Shown here: positions 15,496 through 24,230 of the stretch, in pieces
Layout: every line of letters begins with the position of its first letter
How positions within the stretch are numbered: position 1 is the first letter of the stretch
Assembly (NCBI GenBank): GCA_027324025.1
Contig: DAHVYW010000030.1
Span: 1 to 32,616, forward strand
DNA from: JAJZQD01 sp021847735
Lineage (GTDB): Bacteria > Bacillota > Thermincolia > Thermincolales > UBA2595
Length of the DNA: 32,616 nucleotides
Direction of reading: 5' to 3'
Notes under the pieces: generated by a model
Databases searched by the model: none
Seen by the model: the letters and a program-made list of their open reading frames with translations, nothing else
Told to the model about the DNA's origin: nothing
Program-made: the position numbers and the translations under genes

Positions 15496-15513
15496 TAAAT
15501 TCATAAAAATAAA

Positions 15514-15631
15514 AGTGAACTCGTTCAGCTAAAGCTGAACATCGAAACTTCAGTGGGGGACTCTACCCCCACTGAAGCAGAAAAGTGGAAACTCCACCTT
15601 CTAGAAGGTGGAGTCTTGGAATTGGGATTAA
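15514..15631 (+). repeat. 118-bp three-hairpin dispersed repeat, copy 3 (variant)
   Basis: It differs from the other three copies at three positions. Two are in the loop of the last hairpin, where TTCTAG replaces TAATAG and makes CTCCACCTTCTAGAAGGTGG part of a perfect 22-base palindrome. The third is near the end (GATTAA for GATAAA). It starts 18 bases after the GerD-like stop codon and lies 78 bases beyond the end of the convergent iadA gene. Confidence 0.93.
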
Positions 15632-15709
15632 CCACGGAAGAGGGTGTGGCAATCTTATTTGAGTTTTGACAGAAATATTAAGGAAAGGGCAGGTGTGTTC
15701 TGCCACCTT

Positions 15710-16888
15710 CTATTCAAAAAACCCTTTTACTACCGGGGTCCCGTTATCGACCATCAGCCTCCCGCGGGCAATCACCTTGTCGATATTGTAGGCCCTATTC
15801 ATTATCACGAGGTCAGCATCACTGCCGGCGGCGATTAAGCCCTTGGCGGGAAGCAATTTTAGGGTTCTGGCAGCATTGTGGGTAATCAGGGAGACGGCAG
15901 TGGGGAGGGGGATAATATTTCGTTTGACGGACTCCGCAACGTCATCCCACAACTGGCTGACCAACCCGATTTTCATCCCGGTAAGGTTGCCCTGGGAATC
16001 AAACTGCGGTAAACTGCCATTGCCGTCAGAACTTACCGTAACCCTACTAAGGTCGGCATTTTCATCTAACAGGAGGCTGATAGCCCGCCAAACCTCAAGG
16101 GAGTCCGGGGAATCGTTGTCTGGGGTAATACCGGCGGTCAGGTCAACTATCCCGCCCATTTTCAGAAAGGTCATCCCCTGCCGGAGAATGCTGCTTAGAC
16201 GATTAACATGGGTGGGCACAAACTGGGTTATCGGAATATCACTCCTGTCTACTATTTCAAATAACAGTGAAAGACCGTGTTTGCCTTCGCCCACATGCAA
16301 ATGGACTACGCCGGCCTTATTGCCCAGCAATCCCCCGACCCTGGCTTCGGCCGCCAGTTTTGTGAGCATTTCAAAAGTCGGTTGGGCGGACCGGTGGTCT
16401 GAAATGGCTATCTCTCCGGTGCCTAAAACCTTATCAATTAAAACAATATCTGTCCTTACAGAGCCGGTAAGGGTCCTGGTAGGTACCTCGTAAGCTCCGC
16501 TGTAAATGTATGATGTTATGCCTTCACCTTCCAGGGCCCGCGCTTTGGCCAGGAGTTCAGCCACACTCCTGGTCACGCCGTCAACACCAAGTAACCCTAC
16601 CACTGTAGTGATACCGGCAGTGGTCAACCGGCTCAGGCTGATTTCAGGGGTTCTGGTCGCAGGACCACCCTCACCGCCGCCGCCGGTGATATGCACGTGC
16701 TGGTCGATAAAACCTGGTACGACAATGCTTCCGGCGGCATCAATCTCTTTGAGGTCGGCAAAGTCCCGGGGTATGTTAATTTTTGACGCTACCATGGCAA
16801 TTTTTCCGCCGGACAGGAGAATATCCTGCCGGCCAATGCTTTCGGGGGCATAGACGTCCCCGTTTTTGATTAAGGTAAACAAGGGCAT
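15710..16888 (-). CDS. iadA: Isoaspartyl dipeptidase (beta-aspartyl-peptidase)
   Basis: The 392-residue amidohydrolase (from ATG 16888) removes N-terminal isoaspartyl residues from dipeptides, part of the turnover of damaged proteins. It shows the metal motif PGFIDQHVHITGGGGEGG, then AGITTVVGLLGVDG, YSGAYEVPTRT, ISDHRSAQPT, HLHVGEG and VSSDGNGSLP, as in IadA. Its length is normal. A TTG at 16906 would add six residues, but GTGGAAGTG lies directly before the ATG. It is a single gene, convergent with the GerD-like gene. For a spore former, repair after dormancy is a reasonable setting, but that is an inference. Confidence 0.93.
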   Translation of the reverse strand: MPLFTLIKNGDVYAPESIGRQDILLSGGKIAMVASKINIPRDFADLKEIDAAGSIVVPGFIDQHVHITGGGGEGGPATRTPEISLSRLTTAGITTVVGLLGVDGVTRSVAELLAKARALEGEGITSYIYSGAYEVPTRTLTGSVRTDIVLIDKVLGTGEIAISDHRSAQPTFEMLTKLAAEARVGGLLGNKAGVVHLHVGEGKHGLSLLFEIVDRSDIPITQFVPTHVNRLSSILRQGMTFLKMGGIVDLTAGITPDNDSPDSLEVWRAISLLLDENADLSRVTVSSDGNGSLPQFDSQGNLTGMKIGLVSQLWDDVAESVKRNIIPLPTAVSLITHNAARTLKLLPAKGLIAAGSDADLVIMNRAYNIDKVIARGRLMVDNGTPVVKGFFE

Positions 16889-17037
16889 CACTTCCACTCT
16901 GGCCAAAATATCGTTAACAGTCTGTTTAGATATTTTGCGGCAGACGGGTAAAAAAAATGTAGCGGTAGTAGTAAGTTTTTAGTAATATTTAAGTGAACCT
17001 ATTTGAAGACGCATGCCGGACTAGTGGAGGGTTGGCC

Positions 17038-17649
17038 GTGTGTGATGTCAATGCTTATTCAGAAGCCATAAAGGAATTTAGGGACAGGGACCCATTGGAG
17101 ATGACCCGGAAAGCCGGTGCGGAGTATGATCACGAGGGCCGGAAAATACTGTTAAAATACCTCAATGAGCCCGTAGAGGTAGATTTCCCTATCGGAGAAA
17201 TAAGGGGCGGTGAAACGCTTAACCTTGTAAAAAACGATAAGGTGCTTATTCTCCAATACCTGACGTTTTCTTGCGGGTTACACCCAAAAGGAACGTGGGT
17301 TTCTTTCATTCAACTGCCTGACGGCCCTCACCATCATGCCCCCTTTGTCATGGAAGCCATAACACCGCTAGCCCGGGACTTTGGTGACAGAACCGAATTG
17401 TTTAAACTGGCTGCCGCCGGGTTTGGCGGTAAAGAGGCCAGCCTGGGTGACTGCGGCACGATAATACCGGTATTTGCGAACCTGCCGCTGGCTGTATGCC
17501 TGTGGGAGGGGGACGAGGAGTTTGCCCCCAATGCCAATATCCTGTTTGACGTAACCGCCCCGCTGCACCTGACCACAGCCGCGTTATGGGTGCTGGGGGT
17601 GGAGGTTTCCCGCAAACTCAGGGGTATTGTGGGGCAGCAGTATTCTTAG
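17038..17649 (+). CDS. DUF3786 domain protein
   Basis: The start GTG at 17038 has GGAGG 7 bases upstream; the longer frame from 16993 has no ribosome binding site. The 203-residue product shows LNEPVEVDFPIGEI, PKGTWVSFIQLPDGPHHHAPF, DCGTIIPVFANLPLAVCLWEGDEEF and ANILFDVTAPLHLTTAALW. These match DUF3786 proteins of anaerobes, which sometimes occur as partners of Fe-S or cobalamin proteins. The function is unknown. The next gene starts one base after its stop. Confidence 0.82.
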   Translation: MCDVNAYSEAIKEFRDRDPLEMTRKAGAEYDHEGRKILLKYLNEPVEVDFPIGEIRGGETLNLVKNDKVLILQYLTFSCGLHPKGTWVSFIQLPDGPHHHAPFVMEAITPLARDFGDRTELFKLAAAGFGGKEASLGDCGTIIPVFANLPLAVCLWEGDEEFAPNANILFDVTAPLHLTTAALWVLGVEVSRKLRGIVGQQYS

Positions 17650-17650
17650 A

Positions 17651-18145
17651 ATGGAGTGGGAAGTAACAGAGAAAACCGGGAAGGGGAGGTTTACCGCGCA
17701 GACCGACTATATTTTTGTGTACGGAACCCTCATGAAAGGGTTAGCAAATCATGACACATACCTGGCCGAACGGGTGGGTGGGCCCCTGCCGGGGGAGATG
17801 AAGGGTGAGCTCTACCACTTAAAATACGGTTACCCGGCAGCCATAGACGGCCCCGGAAGGGTAAAAGGGGAGATATATCTTCTGGAGGATGCCAATGAAT
17901 TGCTGCCTCAATTGGATTACCTGGAAGATTTTAACCAGCCAGGCTCGGAGGATTTGTATAAAAGGGAAATAAGGGAAGTCCGGGATGAACATGGTAACAT
18001 AATCTTTTGTTATGTATACTTGTGGTCAAATAACCGGATAAAAGAGCTAAAAGAAAATAGTGTGTATATAAATAATGGCGACTGGAAAAAGTTTATCAGT
18101 GAAAACAACTGTTTGGCGGAAGACTACTGCGGAGGAAAAAGATGA
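17651..18145 (+). CDS. Gamma-glutamylcyclotransferase-like (YtfP/AIG2) protein
   Basis: The 164-residue product has the family signature FVYGTLMKGLANH, then GELYHLKYGYPAAIDGPG, VKGEIYLL and the acidic LPQLDYLED that carries the conserved Glu/Asp region. Family members act on gamma-glutamyl amines or peptides, releasing 5-oxoproline, but the substrate here is not known. The start is ATG 17651, one base after the upstream stop; an in-frame GTG at 17627 would overlap the DUF3786 gene. The stop overlaps the DUF89 start (ATGA), so the three genes form an operon. Confidence 0.82.
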   Translation: MEWEVTEKTGKGRFTAQTDYIFVYGTLMKGLANHDTYLAERVGGPLPGEMKGELYHLKYGYPAAIDGPGRVKGEIYLLEDANELLPQLDYLEDFNQPGSEDLYKREIREVRDEHGNIIFCYVYLWSNNRIKELKENSVYINNGDWKKFISENNCLAEDYCGGKR

Positions 18146-19011
18146 AGGTTACAGCCGAATGCATCCCGTGCTACCTTAACCAGTGTCTCAATACTATGGA
18201 AAAAGGGGGGTGGCCGCAAGAGAAAAGAGAGGACTTATTAATTGGTCTACTGCCGGTTTTGGCCGGTTTAGACAGGGCATGTACCCCGGCTGAGAATTCC
18301 AGTATTGTTTTGCACCAGCTTGTAGAAATGATGGGTGGAGACGACCCCTTCAAACAGGCGAAGGACGAGTCAAACAGGCAGGCCCTGCAGTTCCTGGACC
18401 GGCTCCGGGAGATGGTTCACCTGGCCCGGGACCCTTTAAAACAGGCGGTTAGATTTTCTGTTGCCGGAAATGTCGTTGATATGGGCCTGTTTGACGACTA
18501 CGACCTGGGGGCGGCTGTAGGAGATGTGATTAAGACTGATTTTGCCAGGGATGACTTTGATGGGTTCCGGGATATGCTGGATGACGCCAAAAAGGTGTTG
18601 ATAATAGGAGATAACAGCGGGGAAATCGTATTTGACCGTATCCTGGCAGAAACCTTGGAAGCAGCAGGAGTTGAGGTGGTTTACGGGGTCAAAGGATCCT
18701 TTATTCTCAATGACGCCACTGATGATGATGCCAGGCAGGCCGGGATAAATGCGGTTTGCACGGTGGTTTCCAATGGAAACAATTACCTGGGGACTATCGA
18801 AGAAAAGTGTTCTGGGCAGTTTTTATCCGAAATTTGGCAGGCTGATTTGGTGATTAGCAAAGGTCAGGCCAACTACGAATCATTGGAGGGGACGGCTCTG
18901 GCAGGTGATAAGACTTACTTCCTGCTTAAGGCCAAATGTCCTGTGGTGGCAGCACACCTGGGCGTGAATTACGGAGATGTAGTTTTTGTCAGAAATGGCA
19001 GCCCAGAGTGA
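18142..19011 (+). CDS. DUF89 / ARMT1-like metal-dependent phosphatase
   Basis: The 289-residue protein has an N-terminal CxxC (CIPC, Cys7 and Cys10), VAGNVVDMGLFDDYDLG and the metal site GDNSGEIVFD (Asp157, Asn158, Glu161, Asp165). It then shows VKGSFILNDATDDDA and ISKGQANYESL. This is the prokaryotic CxxC subfamily of DUF89, proposed damage-control phosphatases that remove harmful phosphometabolites. It is the last gene of the DUF3786/GGCT/DUF89 operon, and a hairpin follows 44 bases after the stop. Confidence 0.9.
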   Translation: MKVTAECIPCYLNQCLNTMEKGGWPQEKREDLLIGLLPVLAGLDRACTPAENSSIVLHQLVEMMGGDDPFKQAKDESNRQALQFLDRLREMVHLARDPLKQAVRFSVAGNVVDMGLFDDYDLGAAVGDVIKTDFARDDFDGFRDMLDDAKKVLIIGDNSGEIVFDRILAETLEAAGVEVVYGVKGSFILNDATDDDARQAGINAVCTVVSNGNNYLGTIEEKCSGQFLSEIWQADLVISKGQANYESLEGTALAGDKTYFLLKAKCPVVAAHLGVNYGDVVFVRNGSPE

Positions 19012-19055
19012 TTTTTAATCACCCCCTGAACTGGTTAAGACTAAAAAAAGTCCTT

Positions 19056-19088
19056 CGGCAACCGTAATTGGCAGGTTGCCGTTTTTGT
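19056..19088 (+). terminator. Rho-independent terminator
   Basis: CGGCAACC (19056-19063) pairs with GGTTGCCG (19074-19081), followed by TTTTTG. It ends the DUF89 operon. Confidence 0.85.
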
Positions 19089-19150
19089 ATTGTGGACCTG
19101 GTAAATAGGGTGTAAAATAAGAAAAAACCGATAAAGGTGGGGGGAGAAAC

Positions 19151-19690
19151 ATGAGGGACATGGAAACCTTTCCAGCTAAAAACGGGGAGGAGATTACTCT
19201 CAGGCCGGCCGTTCCCGGGGATGCCAGGGAGATTCTCAATACGGTCAATTCGGTCGCCCTGGAGCGCAGCTACGTTTTGATGGAGAAATACGGCAAGGAT
19301 GAGGAGTCGGAAAAACTGTATATTACCGAAATGGACTGTTCCAATAACCTTTTACTTGTCGCCCTGGCCCATGATGTGGTAATCGGAAGTCTTGCCGCAA
19401 TTCAAGCCGAAGGCGGCCGGAACCCCCAAACCGCCCATGTTCTCGATATCGGACTGCACCTCATTAAAACTTACCGGGGTCTGGGGGTAGGTTCCCGCAT
19501 GCTGCAGTATGCCGTTGAATGGGCCGGGGAAAGGGGATTCAAGAAGCTGGAGGCCAGCATTTTCACGTTGAACCAGCGATCCCTTGGACTTTTTAGCCGG
19601 GCTGGCTTTAACGAAGAGGGGACCAGGAGGAAACAATACCGTATCGGCAATGAATACATAGATGAAGTAATAACAGGGAAGGTATTGTAA
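19151..19690 (+). CDS. GNAT family N-acetyltransferase
   Basis: The 179-residue enzyme has the fold's acetyl-CoA loop at YRGLGVGSRML, the preceding strand HVLDIGLHLIKT and the end LGLFSRAGFNEEGTRRKQYR. It resembles RimJ/RimL- or phosphinothricin-type acetyltransferases. The acceptor cannot be told from sequence. GGGGGAGA precedes the ATG. It stands alone between two terminators. Confidence 0.9.
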   Translation: MRDMETFPAKNGEEITLRPAVPGDAREILNTVNSVALERSYVLMEKYGKDEESEKLYITEMDCSNNLLLVALAHDVVIGSLAAIQAEGGRNPQTAHVLDIGLHLIKTYRGLGVGSRMLQYAVEWAGERGFKKLEASIFTLNQRSLGLFSRAGFNEEGTRRKQYRIGNEYIDEVITGKVL

Positions 19691-19727
19691 GAAATACCGC
19701 TGCGGCCAAGGCCGGCAGCGGTATTTC
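19691..19727. terminator. Bidirectional terminator between convergent genes
   Basis: GAAATACCGCTGC (19691-19703) and GCAGCGGTATTTC (19715-19727) form a 13-bp perfect stem. It begins right at the acetyltransferase stop and ends where the UPF0756 gene stops. Confidence 0.88.
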
Positions 19728-20180
19728 TTATTTAAAGATGTCGATAATCTTGATAAAGAGTGCGGTTAAACCGGCGGCCATTAAAGGGCCGACCGGGATT
19801 CCCTTCAGCAAAACGATACCGATAATTCCACCCAAAACCAATCCCACCATTAGTTCGGGATCTATTTTCAGCATTGTCAAACCCTGGCCGTTCATATAAG
19901 TGGCCAATGTCCCTCCCAGAATAGCCAGCAGGCCGGGTACGGAGGTGAAACTTCCCAGGATTTCCTTTGGCGGTACCTTACCGGTAGCGAAGGGGACAAG
20001 TACGGAAATCATAAGGAATAAAAGACCCAGTTCCAAACCGCGCCGTTCCAGGATAGGGAAAAGGCTATTCAACCGGGTGAGCTTAACCACAAGCAAGACG
20101 CAGGCTGAGGTGGCGAGAATGTTTGATTTTCCTAGTATACCTATCAATATCAGGGCTACCAGGATAGTCTCACCCCACAT
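19728..20180 (-). CDS. UPF0756 (DUF441, YeaL-like) membrane protein
   Basis: The 150-residue protein is almost wholly hydrophobic with four to five segments. It shows LERRGLELGLLFLMISVLVPFATGKV, LGGTLATYMNGQG and GLVLGGIIGIVLLKGIPVGPLMAAGL, which fit the UPF0756/DUF441 family. GGGAGG precedes the start by 6 bases. The function is unknown. It is monocistronic. Confidence 0.9.
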   Translation of the reverse strand: MWGETILVALILIGILGKSNILATSACVLLVVKLTRLNSLFPILERRGLELGLLFLMISVLVPFATGKVPPKEILGSFTSVPGLLAILGGTLATYMNGQGLTMLKIDPELMVGLVLGGIIGIVLLKGIPVGPLMAAGLTALFIKIIDIFK

Positions 20181-20291
20181 AAATGAACCTCCCTGTATTA
20201 CATAAGTCCTTACAATAACTTATGATTCATATAAAGCATATGTCAATTAATTTTATAATAGTACAGATAGAGTGGCGGTAGTCCCGGCTCC

Positions 20292-21041
20292 TCAAAACAT
20301 GTCGTTAGATAAAAGCACGGGGTGGTTTAACTGGATGGTATTGTTTTTCAAGACAGGGGCAATCTTATAAATGTTTTTTTGCAAACAAAAGGCGATATCA
20401 CGTTCATACCCCAGCTTTTGCAGGTTTAAGGCGCTTCTGGAGGCAGACAGTACCTTAAAAAGGTTATCCCTGAAGTAGTTATAAAGGTAATAAAAGGTTC
20501 GAGACAGGTCTGTGAGCCTGACATCCTGGTAATACTTTTTGAGCCTGGAGATATGGCATCCGGCAGCCATAATGTCTTCCAGGGCAATATTGCCCTGGGT
20601 CCCTGCGCATACGATTACAATATCCTTTTGGTCTGTTACAGCCCTGGAACACACAGCACTAAGGTTGAGAAAGCTTCCTATGAGCACACTCTTTGCCGGT
20701 TTACAGGCTTTAATGGCATTGGTGCCATTTGTCGTGGTGAGGAGAATGGTTTTATCCCGGACCGGGTATTCCGTATACTCCACCGGGGAATTGCCCAGAT
20801 TCCACCCAGGTATCTTCTGCCCGTTAATCTCACCGGCCAAAAGAAAATCATTGATGGGATATTTTGCGGCCGCGGTGTCAACTTCCTGGAAGGACAGTTG
20901 AGGGACTACTTCTTTGCAGCCGTTGGCCAGGGCGGTGACAATGGTACTGGTGCACCGGAAAATATCCAGGACTATGGCGGTTTTCCCGTATATTTTCTGG
21001 GGGGTAAGTTCTTTAAGGGTGGGGATTACATCTACAATCAT
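20292..21041 (-). CDS. comB: 2-phosphosulfolactate phosphatase
   Basis: From the ATG at 21041 (overlapping the comA stop as ATGA) the product has 249 residues; a longer frame upstream is only the shadow of comA. It shows KTAIVLDIFRCTSTIVTALA, LAGEINGQKIPGWNLGNSP, ILLTTTNGTNAI, VCAGTQGNIALEDIMAAG and AFCLQKN, which match ComB. The enzyme removes phosphate from (R)-2-phospho-3-sulfolactate to give sulfolactate. In methanogens this leads to coenzyme M, and in Bacillus spores sulfolactate itself accumulates. With comA it forms a two-gene operon; no comC or later coenzyme M gene is in the window. Confidence 0.92.
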   Translation of the reverse strand: MIVDVIPTLKELTPQKIYGKTAIVLDIFRCTSTIVTALANGCKEVVPQLSFQEVDTAAAKYPINDFLLAGEINGQKIPGWNLGNSPVEYTEYPVRDKTILLTTTNGTNAIKACKPAKSVLIGSFLNLSAVCSRAVTDQKDIVIVCAGTQGNIALEDIMAAGCHISRLKKYYQDVRLTDLSRTFYYLYNYFRDNLFKVLSASRSALNLQKLGYERDIAFCLQKNIYKIAPVLKNNTIQLNHPVLLSNDMF

Positions 21042-21865
21042 TTTAGGGTTCCGCACAGGTAACGTTCGATTAGTGGTTTGAAAGTGTCGCTCCGCAGGCC
21101 GACTCTGAGAGATTCCAAGGCCAGGGCTTCGGCCGGGGGTATATTTCCCAGGTTGACATTGGGCCCGAAACGGAGGATAAGTTCCTGCTGTTGCTTTTTT
21201 AACGGCGCTTCCCAGAGGATACAATTAAAATCAGGTATCTTTGCCAGGATGTGTTCAACACATTCCTCCCTGATTTCACCCTTGTCACCAAAAATCCCGA
21301 TGCCCAGGCCGGATTCCCGGGCTTCCAGGATAACCTTGCTCGCCCCTGCCGCCAGGTCAAAGTTGATTTGAGCGGCAATTGTGTCTGGTGTCAGGTATTC
21401 CAGGGGGTCTTTTTTCCCGACCTCCGAAAGTACCCGAAAACCGGCTTTGGCGGCACTTTTTATGGCCTGAAGGCGGGTATCTGATGACATAGTGATAGTT
21501 CCGTCAGACACCTCTATGGCTGAAAAATTTAATTCCTGTGCCAGTTCCAGGAAGTGATCCATCTTATCCTGCATGATGGCGATTTCAAAGAAGGTGCCGC
21601 CAGGGTAAACATCGATGTCCAAGGACCTGATAAGGGCAATCTTTTCCCGTAAAATATAACCGTTATAGAGGGCTGAGGTGCCAAAGGCCAATTTTACGTA
21701 ATCAATATACCTTCCGGCGACAGAAAGCAGTTCTGAAGTTTCACCTAAGCCCATTCCTTTGTCCATAACCATTGTCCAGCCGCAGTTTCTCGGTTTTTGC
21801 AGTCTTGTAGAAACAGGCGTGTCTATCACGCCGTCCCAAACATTTTGCCAACTACTCTGGTCCAT
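21038..21865 (-). CDS. comA: Phosphosulfolactate synthase
   Basis: The 275-residue TIM-barrel enzyme adds sulfite to phosphoenolpyruvate to form phosphosulfolactate. Family features are VMDKGMGLGE, YIDYVKLAFGTSALY, VYPGGTFFEIA, FSAIEVSDGTITM, VLSEVGKKDP, KVILEARESG and NVNLGNIPPAEALALE. B. subtilis YitC is a homologue used for spore sulfolactate. GGAGATG lies about 8 bases before the ATG. Its position next to many spore genes supports a sporulation role over coenzyme M synthesis, though the latter is not excluded. Confidence 0.93.
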   Translation of the reverse strand: MDQSSWQNVWDGVIDTPVSTRLQKPRNCGWTMVMDKGMGLGETSELLSVAGRYIDYVKLAFGTSALYNGYILREKIALIRSLDIDVYPGGTFFEIAIMQDKMDHFLELAQELNFSAIEVSDGTITMSSDTRLQAIKSAAKAGFRVLSEVGKKDPLEYLTPDTIAAQINFDLAAGASKVILEARESGLGIGIFGDKGEIREECVEHILAKIPDFNCILWEAPLKKQQQELILRFGPNVNLGNIPPAEALALESLRVGLRSDTFKPLIERYLCGTLK

Positions 21866-21975
21866 GGGTAGTCATCTCCTTTCAAATACCCGGTGCCGTG
21901 GTTGAATTCTTATCCATTGTATTCAGGATTTGATTTATAGGTTACCTGGAAGGTCAGATTCCGGTTCTAATGAGA

Positions 21976-22000
21976 AAGAAAAAACCCTTCCGGAGAAGGG
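21976..22000 (-). terminator. Rho-independent terminator of the MFS gene
   Basis: On the minus strand CCCTTC-TCCG-GAAGGG (22000-21985) is followed by six T. It lies just past the MFS stop and before the comA promoter region. Confidence 0.85.
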
Positions 22001-22006
22001 CAAACC

Positions 22007-23380
22007 TCATGTCTTATCCACATCATCCGCCGAGTCTTTATCCGTGCCTTCGGCAGGTTTGGTTTTGCGCATAGGTTTTTTTGTAATCAGCCTTCCGACT
22101 GAGTTTTTGAGGGTCACTGTCTCCAGGAAGCTCATACCCCAACTGCGGTCAGAATACCCGTCCCCTTGACTCTCCCCTGGGTTTTGCGGCGCCGGCGCTT
22201 TGGAGGGGAGTGCCAGCAGGCAGAGAATTCCAACCAGCAAAGAAGTCCCGGCCCCGGACCAGAACATGACATACTTGCCGAAATTATCGAGAAGGCCGAA
22301 TAGGGGCGGTCCGGCGGCAACTCCCAGGAATCTCACGCCCCCGTAAAGGGAAGTAACCATCCCTCTTTCCTGAACTGAAGATGAGCTTGTTATTAAGGTG
22401 TTGAGACACGGAAGTATCAGCCCGACTCCAATACCTGTCGCAGACATCACCCCAACATTAAGCCATGGGTTTTTGAAAAAGGGCAGGATGCCGAGGGTCA
22501 GTGTAATGATGCCTAACCCAATAACTACCAGTTTCTTCATCAGGGGGACCTGTTTTTTGATAAGAGTCCCAGTAGTTAGAGAGGTAGTGCTCATTGCCAG
22601 TACCGGAAGGGCTAGGACCAGACCCTTCTTGACACTAAAGAGTTTCAGTGATGATTCCAGGTAATCAGAAAGAAAAAACAGGATTCCAAAGAGTAACAAC
22701 AGTACCAAAGCCCCGGCCAAAAAGGCACTGATTAGGAAACCGGCCTTGCTTTTAAAAATTGTTTTGATGGAACCCAAATACTGGCTGACGCTTTGCTGGT
22801 CCCGTTTTGAGGCCGGTTCCTTGACCATAAGCCAGACTGCTATTGCTATGGGTACAGTAAACAGGGGAAAGACGAAAAACGTGGCATACCAGGCCACAAG
22901 GGCAATCAGTGAGCCGAGAATCGGGCTTGCCACCTTCCCCATGCCATTGGATGCCTCAATATAGCCCAGAGCCTTGCTGCGTTCCTGGCTAGTGAAAATA
23001 TCCCCTACCAGGGCCATAGCAACAGGTGCTGTCCCGGCTGCGCCTATGCCCTGAATAATTCGCCCCGCGATAATAACCCAATAGGCCTTTTGAAGTAAAA
23101 GTGCGGCAATTCCTGCTATTAAACCCCCGATTCCGTAAATTATGAGAGAAGGAGCAATAACTTTTTTGCGGCCTATCCGGTCAGAAAGGAAGCCGGCAAA
23201 AGGTATGACCAGCCCGGCCGGCACGGAAAACAGCGAGATAACAAGACTTGTTTGAAATTGGCTGATCCCCAGTTCTTTTTGCATTTGCGGCAGTACCGGT
23301 ATTAACATCGAATTACCGAGGACCATGATAAACGGCACCGTGCCGAGGGCCGCAAGCAGCATCATCGTTTTTCCCTTCAT
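22007..23380 (-). CDS. Major facilitator superfamily exporter (drug/metabolite type)
   Basis: The 457-residue protein has 12 predicted membrane segments up to about residue 390. It shows the MFS signatures GFLSDRIGRKKVI (loop 2-3) and GRIIQGIGAAGTAPVAMALVGD (motif C region), and ERSKALGYIEASNGMG. The hydrophilic tail of about 65 residues (KPMRKTKPAEGTDKDSADD) is longer than usual. The pattern fits proton-driven drug exporters. GGAGG precedes the ATG. It is upstream of comAB on the same strand but separated by a terminator, so a role in sulfolactate export would be speculation. Confidence 0.92.
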   Translation of the reverse strand: MKGKTMMLLAALGTVPFIMVLGNSMLIPVLPQMQKELGISQFQTSLVISLFSVPAGLVIPFAGFLSDRIGRKKVIAPSLIIYGIGGLIAGIAALLLQKAYWVIIAGRIIQGIGAAGTAPVAMALVGDIFTSQERSKALGYIEASNGMGKVASPILGSLIALVAWYATFFVFPLFTVPIAIAVWLMVKEPASKRDQQSVSQYLGSIKTIFKSKAGFLISAFLAGALVLLLLFGILFFLSDYLESSLKLFSVKKGLVLALPVLAMSTTSLTTGTLIKKQVPLMKKLVVIGLGIITLTLGILPFFKNPWLNVGVMSATGIGVGLILPCLNTLITSSSSVQERGMVTSLYGGVRFLGVAAGPPLFGLLDNFGKYVMFWSGAGTSLLVGILCLLALPSKAPAPQNPGESQGDGYSDRSWGMSFLETVTLKNSVGRLITKKPMRKTKPAEGTDKDSADDVDKT

Positions 23381-23509
23381 TACGCTCCTCCTTTATTCTT
23401 GTAGATTATAATTTTTCCCCAAAATAGGGTGTGTATACGAAGGGGCAAGTCTAATTCCCCTGTAAAGGCATAAATAAAGAATATATCGTTCAGAATGGGA
23501 GAGATGCCG

Positions 23510-23788
23510 ATGTTTTTAGTCAAAGATAAGGTGGTCTTTGGCATGGCAATGATGAGGTTCCTTTCAAGCATTATTGAGTTTAGCGCCGCCGTTATGTTCC
23601 TCAAATTTGACAGTATTGAAAAGGCTCTTAAAATTAATGCGGTCCTGGCTTTAATCGGGCCCACTGTCATGACCGTGGTTATGGCCTTAGGTCTGGCCGG
23701 GATGAGCGGTAAGGTGTCTGCAGGAAAGTTTCTGATTATTCTGGCCGGGGTTGCCCTAATATTTTATGGGGCAGGGCGGGGACGATAG
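23510..23788 (+). CDS. yqhV: YqhV family protein (DUF2619)
   Basis: From the ATG at 23510 (GGGAGA 7 bases upstream) the 92-residue protein has three hydrophobic segments and the pieces MRFLSSIIEFSAAVMFLKF and KINAVLALIGPTVM. These closely follow Bacillus YqhV, a small membrane protein whose gene often lies by the spoIIIA operon. Here it stands apart from spoIIIA. The function is unknown, but its presence is a sign of spore formers. Confidence 0.85.
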   Translation: MFLVKDKVVFGMAMMRFLSSIIEFSAAVMFLKFDSIEKALKINAVLALIGPTVMTVVMALGLAGMSGKVSAGKFLIILAGVALIFYGAGRGR

Positions 23789-23893
23789 AAAACCCCACCT
23801 TTTGGAACACATAAATTGTCAACATTATATAAAAATAATAACCAGGAGGAATTGATACCAGGGTGTCAACGATAAGTGAAAGAGGGGTATAAA

Positions 23894-24142
23894 ATGAGTG
23901 ATAACAACGGCAATGCAAAAAAGAGTCAGCGAACCGTGGACAAGCGGAGTATAAAACACAACTATTCGAAGATAAGCAACATCAGCGGGGGAATTACCGA
24001 TGAGGAATTTGCGGACGAGTTCCTGGCCTACCCGACAACACCCAATTCCGAAGGCGCAAAATTCCAGTTCAATTTCCTGGGTGCGGAACTGGAAAAGCTA
24101 AATACGGCAAAAAATGTTAGAGACGAATTAGGGAAGAAGTAA
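23894..24142 (+). CDS. Small hydrophilic protein, unidentified
   Basis: The 82-residue product has no membrane segment or cysteine. It reads MSDNNGNAKKSQRTVDKRS at the start and contains GGITDEEFADEFLAYPTTP. The ATG at 23894 has GAGGGG before it. I do not recognise it. The upstream 60 bases contain another ribosome-binding-like GGAGGAATTG with a very short frame, which could be a leader peptide. It precedes the metallopeptidase gene by 88 bases on the same strand. Confidence 0.6.
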   Translation: MSDNNGNAKKSQRTVDKRSIKHNYSKISNISGGITDEEFADEFLAYPTTPNSEGAKFQFNFLGAELEKLNTAKNVRDELGKK

Positions 24143-24230
24143 TGGAATATTTCGGGGTATAAGCAGGAATTGCCACGATTTTCCCGAAAGTAGAAATGGG
24201 TTTTAATCCACATCCAAAGGAGAGATAGTT

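Noticed and set aside
15843..16493. Plus-strand open frame of 216 codons.
   Set aside because: It is antisense to iadA, Ser/Thr-rich as expected of a shadow frame, with no ribosome binding site.
20292..21224. A longer comB starting at 21224.
   Set aside because: The extra 61 residues lie wholly inside comA in another frame and have no family similarity; the ATG at 21041 overlaps the comA stop as expected for coupled genes.
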